Shown one piece after another: positions 1 to 5,091 of a DNA stretch of 5,668 nt (positions are counted from its first letter, which is position 1; each line of letters starts with the position of its first letter). The position numbers and the translations under genes are program-made. This stretch comes from an uncultured Collinsella sp. Lineage in GTDB: Bacteria; Actinomycetota; Coriobacteriia; Coriobacteriales; Coriobacteriaceae. Under the pieces are notes generated by a model, which did no database searches, had not been told where the DNA came from, and saw only the letters and a list, made by a program, of their open reading frames with translations. The DNA lies in contig CABQZS010000094.1 in NCBI GenBank assembly GCA_902468695.1, positions 1 to 5,668 on the forward strand. The letters are read 5' to 3'.

Positions 1-21
1 ACGCGACCGACGATTGAACGT

Positions 22-86
22 CAGATTGCCGCTTAGGGGCGTTTGCAGCGTCGAGCCGTTACGCGGTTTGGTAAAACCGCGTAACT
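22..86 (+). repeat. Structured intergenic repeat, copy 1 (5' part lies outside the window)
   Basis: These 65 bases align without gaps to 3414-3478, with 54 of 65 identical by my hand count. The shared core runs from CAGATTGCCG through GTTTGCAGCGTCG and ends in a hairpin. That hairpin is a perfect 12-bp stem (58-69 with 74-85) closed by a GGTA loop. In the other copy the sixth-from-loop and fifth-from-loop pairs are swapped (C-G/G-C here, G-C/C-G there), so pairing is kept. The nine bases 32-40 differ from the other copy; there the equivalent bases form one arm of a long stem, so here the partner would lie before position 1. The strand given is arbitrary. It could be a non-coding RNA, a cis-regulatory leader of the permease, or a dispersed palindromic repeat. 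Confidence 0.7.
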
Positions 87-105
87 TCATCGTAGAAGCG
101 CGTTT

Positions 106-179
106 GCGGGCGGCGGATGCTCGTCTCCTGTCGCCCGCTCACCGAGGCCCGGCAATTGCCTTAATATCTTAAGGGCCTC
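106..179 (+). promoter_or_regulatory. Permease leader with two hairpins
   Basis: Two inverted repeats lie between the repeat copy and the permease. The first is GCGGGCG (106-112) with CGCCCGC (132-138), 7 bp around a 19-base loop. The second is GAGGCCC (144-150) with GGGCCTC (173-179), 7 bp; it encloses the palindrome GGCAATTGCC (151-160), and a competing CCTTAA/TTAAGG hairpin (159-164 with 169-174). Neither is followed by a T run, so they are not ordinary intrinsic terminators. The second ends 21 bases before the AGGAG ribosome binding site and could affect translation or mRNA stability. I see no convincing -35/-10 pair. Function is unknown. Confidence 0.35.
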
Positions 180-211
180 GATTTGTCCAAGACTGAGCGA
201 AGGAGCTCATC

Positions 212-1651
212 ATGAGCGACGGAAAGAAAAAGCTTTCCTTCTTGACGGTCATCTCGACCATCATCTGCGTCGTCTTCGTTTGCGAGGCCGCCGCACCTGC
301 TGCTGCCATTGGCAACCAGCAGTTCTTCTGGTGGATCTTCCTGATTCTGACCTTCCTGCTCCCTTATGGCATGGTCGTTGCCGAGCTCGGCACTACCTAT
401 GACGGCGAGGGCGGCATTTACGACTGGGTACGCGATGGCCTGGGCGACAAGTGGGGCGCCCGCATTTCGTACTACTACTGGGTTAACTACCCGCTGTGGA
501 TTGCCTCGCTGGCTACTATGTTCCCGGACATTTTGGGCATGGTCTTTGGCGTCGAGTTCAATCTGATTGCCAAGATTGGTATCGACCTTGCCTTTGTGTG
601 GATCGTCTATCTTATGGGTCGTTCCAAGGCTGCCGACTCCGAGTGGGTTCTGAACGGCGGCGCCATCATCAAGGTCGCCGTTGCCGTTATCGTCGGCGCT
701 TTGGGCATTTGGTACGCCATGGAGAACGGTTTTGCGAACGATATGTCCGCTGCCACCTTCTTGCCCGAGCTCACCAACACCAACGCGCTTGGCTACCTGT
801 CGATCATCATCTTTAACTTCATGGGCTTCGAGGTCATCTGCACCATGACCGACGATATGGCCGATCCCGCTCGCGATATCCCCAAGGCTATCATCGTCGG
901 CGGCCTGTCCATCGCCGTGATCTATCTGTTCGCTGGCTTTGGCATCGGCGCTGCTGTGTCGGCCGATTCCATCGATCCCGACTACGGCATGATTTACGCT
1001 GTCCAGACTATTGTGGGCGATTCCATGATCTTTAAGGTCATCTGCATCGCCTTCCTGATCACGCTGTTCGCCAACATGGCTGCCTGGTCCTTCGGCGTCA
1101 ACTCCGTTGCTCGCTATGCTGCCGAGCATGGCAACATGCCCAAGGTCTTCGCCTCGATGATCTCGGATGACGACATGCCCAACGGCGCCAACCTGGTCAA
1201 CGCCATCGTTGCCTCCCTGGTGCTGTGCCTGCAGCTGGTTCCCGTCGACGCCATCTCCAACGGTGTCTTCTGGATGCTCTTCGGCACCTCCGTCGTCTTC
1301 CTGCTGCTGACCTACATCCCGATGTTCCCGGCGTTCCTCAGCCTTCGCAAGAACGACCCCGACCGCGAGCGCATATTCACGTTCCCGTTTAAGGGCGCCA
1401 TGATGAAGGTCATGCTGGCCATTCCCTGCATCGAGCTGGTCCTGGCCATCGTTGCAACGCTGATCCCGTTCTCCGCCGCCGAAATTGGCGACAAGGTCCC
1501 GATGATCGTCATCTTCATCGTGCTCGTGCTCATCGGCGAGGTCGTCCGCGTCGTCTCCGCTAGGGACCGCGAGACCGAGTACAAGGGCCTCACTCCCGAG
1601 CTGGCAGCTCAGCGTCTCGCTGAGGAGGCCGCCGAGGCCGAGGAGAACTAG
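212..1651 (+). CDS. APC-superfamily amino acid/polyamine permease, candidate agmatine transporter
   Basis: This encodes a 479-residue inner-membrane transporter with about 12 hydrophobic segments, near residues 8-33, 38-58, 86-110, 118-137, 150-170, 192-212, 226-250, 272-296, 329-348, 352-376, 398-420 and 429-449. This is the usual size and layout of the amino acid-polyamine-organocation superfamily. The first segment contains an Ala/Pro-rich stretch (EAAAPAAAIG, 25-34), at the place where this fold has its broken, substrate-binding helix 1. Segment 6 carries FNFMGFEV (201-208), the typical 'GFE' of these permeases, followed by TDDMADPARDIPKA, a common APC loop. The C-terminal tail is cytosolic and Glu/Ala-rich. 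The start is supported by AGGAG at 201-205, six bases upstream. The gene lies 285 bases before aguA on the same strand, so agmatine uptake or agmatine/product exchange (an AguD-like role) is the best guess. Substrate cannot be read from sequence; glutamate/GABA-type or general amino acid transport is possible. Confidence 0.9.
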   Translation: MSDGKKKLSFLTVISTIICVVFVCEAAAPAAAIGNQQFFWWIFLILTFLLPYGMVVAELGTTYDGEGGIYDWVRDGLGDKWGARISYYYWVNYPLWIASLATMFPDILGMVFGVEFNLIAKIGIDLAFVWIVYLMGRSKAADSEWVLNGGAIIKVAVAVIVGALGIWYAMENGFANDMSAATFLPELTNTNALGYLSIIIFNFMGFEVICTMTDDMADPARDIPKAIIVGGLSIAVIYLFAGFGIGAAVSADSIDPDYGMIYAVQTIVGDSMIFKVICIAFLITLFANMAAWSFGVNSVARYAAEHGNMPKVFASMISDDDMPNGANLVNAIVASLVLCLQLVPVDAISNGVFWMLFGTSVVFLLLTYIPMFPAFLSLRKNDPDRERIFTFPFKGAMMKVMLAIPCIELVLAIVATLIPFSAAEIGDKVPMIVIFIVLVLIGEVVRVVSARDRETEYKGLTPELAAQRLAEEAAEAEEN

Positions 1652-1936
1652 AGCACCCGGTTCTGGGGCTCCAACCCTCCTTGTCACTTAACCATTCCCC
1701 GGGGTGGGTGTGAGCTATTGCTCCGGTAACCTTCGCCCACCCCAATCTCTCTTCCGTATCCTTTGTGCGTTTTGTCTCCGCGCACCAGGTTACGTTGTCG
1801 CTTGCCGGTGCGACTCCGTGAAAACCGGCGCCGGGCGCCCCGACCTTTGCCGGGGAACGGGCGCCTACCATCTCTTGGTTTTAGGCTGCGGGTAACCCGC
1901 CCGCAGCAAGCGATCGTTCGATTTGGAGGAGATCTT
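1652..1936 (+). promoter_or_regulatory. Long structured leader of aguA, candidate cis-regulatory RNA
   Basis: This 285-base gap has no credible gene but many perfect stems. Hairpin A is 1701-1710 with 1734-1743 (10 bp including one G-T pair), with a sub-hairpin GAGC-TATT-GCTC at 1712-1723. Stem B is CGCACC (1781-1786) with GGTGCG (1807-1812). Two stems exclude B: GTGCG (1765-1769) with CGCAC (1781-1785), and GCCGGT (1804-1809) with ACCGGC (1824-1829). The loop of A contains GTAACCT (1726-1732), fully complementary to AGGTTAC (1787-1793) in the loop of B. Next come CCCCG/CGGGG (1838-1842 with 1851-1855) and a perfect 8-bp hairpin GCTGCGGG/CCCGCAGC (1885-1892 with 1900-1907), 17 bases before the Shine-Dalgarno. 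Competing stems are typical of riboswitches and attenuators, but I do not recognise a known class. In G/C-rich DNA some stems will be chance. It may also hold a separate aguA promoter. Confidence 0.4.
1925..1931 (+). promoter_or_regulatory. aguA ribosome binding site that fixes the start
   Basis: GGAGGAG is a strong Shine-Dalgarno sequence, five bases before ATG at 1937. The reading frame is open upstream to 1763, but those codons cross the structured leader and have no comparable site, and the translation before 1937 does not look like agmatine deiminase. Confidence 0.85.
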
Positions 1937-3142
1937 ATGCGTACGATCACCGAGTCCGAGTCCACCCCCAAGGCCGACGGCTTCTTTATGCCCGCCGAGT
2001 TCGCTCCGCAGGATCGCGTGTGGATGGGCTGGCCCCACCGCACCGACACCTGGGCCCACGGCGCCAAGCCGGCTCAGAAGCAGTATGCTGCCATCGCTCG
2101 CGCCATCGCCGAGTTCACCCCGGTCTATATGTGCGCCAACCAGGTCGACTATGCCAACTGCAAGGCCGTCTTTGAGAACGACGAGAACGTCACCGTTATC
2201 GAGATGACCACCGACGACGCCTGGTTCCGCGACACCGCTGCCACCTATGTCATCAACGGCAAGGGCGAGAAGCGCGCCAACCACTGGCACTTCAACGCCT
2301 ACGGCGGCCTCGTCGACGGACTCTATTTTCCGTGGGACAAGGACGAGCAGATCGCCCTCAAGATGGCCGAGCTCTCCGGCTGCCGCCGCTACCGTCCCGA
2401 TGACATGATCCTCGAGGGCGGCTCCATCACCGTCGACGGCGAGGGCACCCTTGTCGTGACCGACCAGTGCCTGCTCTCCCCGGGCCGCACCTGCTCTGCG
2501 GTGCTCGAGGAGGAAGAGGATCCCGAGTCCATCTGGCCCAAGTACCACAAGAAGTTCGAGCCCTGGAGCGAGGAGCTCCGCGCCTACATGGACGAGCACC
2601 TCAAGGATTACCTGGGTGTCGAGAAGGTCATCTGGGTCAAGGAGGGCATCGACCCCGAGGAGACCAACGGCCACATCGACGACGTCGCCACGTTCATCGC
2701 CCCGGGCGTCATGGCCTGCATCTGGACCGACGATCCCGAGTACCCGTTCTACGAGCAGTGCCACGCCGCCTACGAGACCCTCTCCAACGCCGTTGACGCC
2801 AAGGGCCGCAAGATGAAGGTCTACAAGCTCTGCATGCCCGTGAACCCGCTGTTCATGGATCAGGCTTCCTGCGACACCATCGACGCCGACGAGAACGCCG
2901 AGCCGCGCGTCCCCGACGAGCCGCTAATCGCCTCCTACATGAACTACCTGGTCACCAACCACGGCGTTATCGTGCCGCAGTACGGCGACGAGAACGACCA
3001 GCTGGCCGTTGAGACGCTCCAGAAGATCTATGACGAGGTCTGGGGCGAGGGCGTCTACAAGTGCGTCGGCGTTCAGTCCGAGCAGGTCGTCTTCGGCGGC
3101 GGCAATATCCACTGCATTACGCAGCAGGAACCCTCGGCGTAA
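1937..3142 (+). CDS. aguA: Agmatine deiminase
   Basis: This 401-residue cytosolic enzyme hydrolyses agmatine to N-carbamoylputrescine and ammonia, and belongs to the guanidino-group-modifying family (peptidyl-arginine deiminase type). The diagnostic parts are present in order: WMGWPHRTDTW (29-39), WFRDTAATYVIN (96-107) with catalytic-type Asp99, the substrate-pocket EGGS (160-163), NGHIDD (244-249) with His246 and Asp248, and the C-terminal GGGNIHCITQQ (387-397) with the nucleophile Cys393. The protein is somewhat longer than the roughly 365-380 residues usual for the family. The extra length fits an acidic stretch near residues 186-222 (containing EEEED), inserted between SPGR and the DYLGVEKVIW strand. 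Two motif positions differ from the common pattern as I recall it: WFRDTAAT where WFRDTGPT is usual, and EGGSIT where EGGSIH is usual. Catalytic residues are intact, so activity is expected. It is transcribed with, or just after, the permease; no carbamoyltransferase or carbamate kinase gene follows. Confidence 0.95.
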   Translation: MRTITESESTPKADGFFMPAEFAPQDRVWMGWPHRTDTWAHGAKPAQKQYAAIARAIAEFTPVYMCANQVDYANCKAVFENDENVTVIEMTTDDAWFRDTAATYVINGKGEKRANHWHFNAYGGLVDGLYFPWDKDEQIALKMAELSGCRRYRPDDMILEGGSITVDGEGTLVVTDQCLLSPGRTCSAVLEEEEDPESIWPKYHKKFEPWSEELRAYMDEHLKDYLGVEKVIWVKEGIDPEETNGHIDDVATFIAPGVMACIWTDDPEYPFYEQCHAAYETLSNAVDAKGRKMKVYKLCMPVNPLFMDQASCDTIDADENAEPRVPDEPLIASYMNYLVTNHGVIVPQYGDENDQLAVETLQKIYDEVWGEGVYKCVGVQSEQVVFGGGNIHCITQQEPSA

Positions 3143-3330
3143 CTGTCTGTCTTCCCGAGGCACGGTACCTTGCCCTTCAATCGTCGAGCATGACCCTTAA
3201 GGTCTATGCCCTCCTCTTTCGCGGGAATCTGCCGCACCTCAGAAACCCAGCCGGTCAAGCGGACCGACGTAGCTAGTTACCGCATTAGTCATTGGTGCCA
3301 ACCCTGGCAACAATGCAGGTCGAAAAAACG
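3143..3330. other. Intergenic spacer between convergent genes, left half
   Basis: I see no gene here. A terminator for aguA would be expected, but there is no strong hairpin followed by T residues. The best local inverted repeats are short: GGCA/TGCC around 3158-3173 and CGGTC/GACCG at 3252-3256 with 3262-3266. Transcription of aguA may end by another mechanism or run into the structured element to the right. Confidence 0.5.
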
Positions 3331-3478
3331 TCAGCGAAAACCCGCCAGAGCGAGCAAGGTGCCTTGAAACGAGGCGGCATTGATCTTTTGATCATGCCGT
3401 CGAAGTTGAAAGGCAGATTGCCGTTCTGGCGGGTTTGCAGCGTCGGGCCGTTACGGCGTTTGGTAAAAAGCCGTAACT
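3331..3478 (+). ncRNA. Candidate structured RNA element, copy 2 (complete)
   Basis: The right 65 bases (3414-3478) repeat 22-86. The whole element folds plausibly. A perfect 12-bp closing stem pairs AAACCCGCCAGA (3338-3349) with TCTGGCGGGTTT (3425-3436). Inside it are CAAG/CTTG (3355-3358 with 3363-3366), a 10-bp hairpin with one bulged T and a TTTT loop (3375-3385 with 3390-3399), and GGCA-GAT-TGCC (3412-3422). After the stem comes a conserved linker GCAGCGTCGGGCC and a terminal hairpin (3450-3461 with 3466-3477, one mismatch, GGTA loop). The element stops one base short of the aroF stop codon. Its strand is unresolved: on the minus strand the closing stem is followed by a T-rich tract (3321-3337 complement), so it could end the aroF transcript. 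Rfam holds a motif called Collinsella-1, which would be the first comparison; I cannot match it from memory. Confidence 0.5.
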
Positions 3479-4510
3479 CTAAATACGTTCCGCGATCTCG
3501 TGGATGAGGTAGTCGGTCTTTTCCCAGCCCAGGCACGGGTCGGTGATCGACTTGCCAAAGACACCGCCGTCGACCGGCTGGTTGCCGTCCTCCAGGTAGG
3601 ACTCGATCATAAAGCCCTTGACCAGCTTGGAGATGGACTCGTTGCGGCGGCAGCTGTCGAGCACCTCCTTGCAAATGCGATACTGCTCCAGCGGACGCTT
3701 GCCCGAGTTGTCGTGGTTGCAGTCGATGACCGCTGCCGGATTGGCATAGCCGGCATGCTCGGTATAGCGTTCGGCCAGGCGTTCCAGGTGTTCGTAGTGG
3801 TAGTTGGGGTAGGTGCGCCCATCGAGACCGATGTAGCCACGCATAACGGCGTGTGCGAGCGGGTTGCCGTCGCACTCGACCTCCCAGTTGCGGAAGATGA
3901 AGCTCTGGTGCGCCTGCGCGGCGTAAATGGAGTTGAGCATAACGGTGGTAGAGCCGGCAGTGGGATTCTTCATGCCGACGGGTACCGAAATGCCGCTCGA
4001 CACCAGGCGATGCTCCTGGTTCTCGACCGAGCGTGCGCCCACGGCAACATAGCTCAGCAGGTCAACGAGGTATTGGTAGTTGGACGGGTAGAGCATCTCA
4101 TCGGCGGTAAAGAAGCCGGTCTCCTCGATGACGCGCAGGTGCATGTGGCGGATGGCCTTGACGCCCTCGAGCAGGTCGTCGGGAGCCTCGGGGTTGGGGT
4201 TGTGCAGAAGACCCTTGTAGCCGGTGCCCTTGGTGCGCGGCTTATTGGTGTAGACGCGCGGAATGATGATGAGCTTGTCCTTGACCTCTTCGGCGGTCTT
4301 GGCCAGTCGGTTCATGTATTCAAGCACCGAGTCCTCGCGGTCGGCAGAGCACGGGCCGATGATGAGCACCTTGCGTGCGTCCTCGCCGGTAAAGACCTTG
4401 GCGACCTCGGCGTCAAATGCCTGTTTTTTGGCGGTAAGCTCGGCAGAAAGCGGCATTTCCTCGCGGATCTCCATGGGGATCGGCAGCCTGCGTTTGAATT
4501 CCATGGCCAT
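3479..4510 (-). CDS. aroF: 3-deoxy-7-phosphoheptulonate (DAHP) synthase, class I AroFGH type
   Basis: This 343-residue cytosolic enzyme condenses phosphoenolpyruvate with erythrose 4-phosphate, the entry step to chorismate and aromatic amino acids. It has the class I (AroF/AroG/AroH) pattern throughout: IGPCSADRE (51-59), PRVYTNKPRTKGTGYKG (84-100), the phosphate-binding HRLVSSGISVPVGMKN (167-182), IDCNHDNSGK (262-271), GFMIESYLEDGNQ (299-311) and GKSITDPCLGWEKTD (319-333). The four metal ligands known from E. coli AroG (Cys, His, Glu, Asp) correspond to Cys54, His266, Glu303 and Asp324. About 45 residues precede the barrel, as in feedback-regulated family members, but which amino acid inhibits it cannot be read here, so the aroF symbol is a family name rather than an isozyme claim. 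ATG at 4510 is preceded by GAGGAG (4522-4517 on this strand) at a spacing of six bases; Met3 is a less likely alternative start. It converges on aguA and is not in an operon with it. Confidence 0.95.
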   Translation of the reverse strand: MAMEFKRRLPIPMEIREEMPLSAELTAKKQAFDAEVAKVFTGEDARKVLIIGPCSADREDSVLEYMNRLAKTAEEVKDKLIIIPRVYTNKPRTKGTGYKGLLHNPNPEAPDDLLEGVKAIRHMHLRVIEETGFFTADEMLYPSNYQYLVDLLSYVAVGARSVENQEHRLVSSGISVPVGMKNPTAGSTTVMLNSIYAAQAHQSFIFRNWEVECDGNPLAHAVMRGYIGLDGRTYPNYHYEHLERLAERYTEHAGYANPAAVIDCNHDNSGKRPLEQYRICKEVLDSCRRNESISKLVKGFMIESYLEDGNQPVDGGVFGKSITDPCLGWEKTDYLIHEIAERI

Positions 4511-4564
4511 AGGGGTCTCCTCAATCTATAGAAAGAGCAATAAGCGTATTGTCGAATGCTCGGC

Positions 4565-4593
4565 ATTATCCGCTGTCGCACGCTAAAGTGCAA
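4565..4593 (-). promoter_or_regulatory. Probable aroF promoter
   Basis: On the minus strand TTGCAC (4593-4588) and GATAAT (4570-4565) are separated by exactly 17 bases. The -10 box matches the sigma-70-type consensus at five of six positions, the -35 box only at three. Transcription would begin near 4558, giving a leader of about 48 bases before the aroF ATG. The strong terminator and repeats further upstream indicate that aroF needs its own promoter. Confidence 0.4.
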
Positions 4594-4608
4594 GCCCCTG
4601 CTACCCCG

Positions 4609-4647
4609 AAACCTACCAAAAAGGGACAGGTTTATTTTGGCAGGTTT
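4609..4647. repeat. Short inverted repeat, 13-bp arms
   Basis: AAACCTACCAAAA (4609-4621) faces TTTTGGCAGGTTT (4635-4647) across a 13-base spacer. The single non-complementary position is A against C if transcribed rightward, but becomes a tolerated G-U pair if transcribed leftward, toward aroF. It lies just upstream of the proposed aroF promoter. It could be a small dispersed repeat, an operator-like palindrome or a weak terminator remnant; the sequence does not decide. Confidence 0.55.
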
Positions 4648-4728
4648 TATCTGGATAAACGTCGGCGGATGCCGGGAGGGAGCGGCGCCGCGCGGGACCC
4701 TAAGGCTGTTGTCGGTTCCCTAGGAAAT

Positions 4729-4969
4729 ACCCTGTGGGCAAAAAATGCCAAATATGAGTACGGTTGCTATCTTAGTATCATATTGCCTTCGCAAAATAAT
4801 AGACATAACAGCAAAATATGTTCATTAACGCAAACACATATAAGTCCGCTATGGTGCTGTTTGATCAATTTAGGGACGCGTGTAAGCCGTGGGAGCGGCA
4901 TTTGAGGCGGTTTTGGCTGTTACTAAAAAGGTAACAGTACTCATATTTGCCCTTTTTTGCCCACGGGGT
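4729..4969. mobile_element. MITE-like element with about 52-bp imperfect terminal inverted repeats
   Basis: The left end (4729-4780) and the reverse complement of the right end (4969-4918) match at 43 of 52 positions by hand count. The best block is AAATATGAGTAC, with ACCC(T/C)GTGGGCAAAAAA at the outer ends. The right arm contains its own hairpin CTGTTAC/GTAACAG (4917-4923 with 4931-4937). The interior is visibly A/T-richer than the rest of the window and codes for nothing convincing. I find no clear target-site duplication, and no transposase is present, so this may instead be two copies of a dispersed repeat facing each other. It lies between the ABC exporter terminator and the aroF promoter. 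Confidence 0.55.
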
Positions 4970-5025
4970 CTGGAAAGCGCCGTCAGTGAGGTCTCAGGGA
5001 AGGCGTTTCGAGGCTCGAAGGACAC

Positions 5026-5061
5026 AAAACGGGGGTGCAGGTTGTCCTGCGCCCCCGTTTT
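5026..5061 (-). terminator. Strong intrinsic terminator of the ABC exporter gene (potentially bidirectional)
   Basis: A 16-bp stem (5026-5041 with 5046-5061) has a four-base loop. It is G/C-rich in the middle and flanked by AAAA on the left and TTTT on the right, so both strands end in a T run. It begins 30 bases after the ABC gene stop codon. One position is a G-T pair read rightward and a C-A mismatch read leftward. As no rightward gene precedes it, its main job is to stop the leftward ABC transcript before it reaches aroF. Confidence 0.85.
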
Positions 5062-5091
5062 CTTGGCATTGCGGTTGTTTGCCGCCGGTTT

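Noticed and set aside
161..1687. A 508-codon open frame on the minus strand opposite the permease
   Set aside because: Its translation is Asp/Gly/His-rich low-complexity sequence with no domain. It is the expected antisense shadow of a G/C-rich gene, while the plus-strand frame has a ribosome binding site and clear membrane helices.
1804..1829. GCCGGTGCGACTCCG resembles part of a cobalamin riboswitch core
   Set aside because: The remaining conserved boxes of that riboswitch are not visible around it, and control of agmatine deiminase by B12 has no supporting context. I treat it as chance similarity.
1763..1936. N-terminal extension of aguA to an earlier ATG
   Set aside because: The extension crosses the structured leader, reads as Arg/Pro-rich sequence unlike the family, and the strong GGAGGAG site points to 1937.
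1865..2764. A 299-codon minus-strand frame opposite aguA
   Set aside because: It is another antisense shadow, rich in Gly, Val and Asp, with no motifs or ribosome binding site.
3500..4531. A 343-codon open frame on the plus strand opposite the DAHP synthase gene
   Set aside because: It is a Val/Ala/Gly-rich shadow without a recognisable domain; the minus-strand frame carries every class I DAHP synthase motif.
4510..4566. Possible Tyr/Phe-containing leader peptide before aroF (three Tyr and one Phe in about 17 codons)
   Set aside because: Its ATG overlaps the predicted -10 box so it would not be in the mRNA, it has no ribosome binding site, the frame runs on into aroF without a stop, and no terminator/antiterminator pair follows.
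4549..4905. A 118-codon plus-strand frame in the repeat-rich gap
   Set aside because: It runs across the short palindrome and into the MITE-like element, lacks a ribosome binding site and has no coherent composition.
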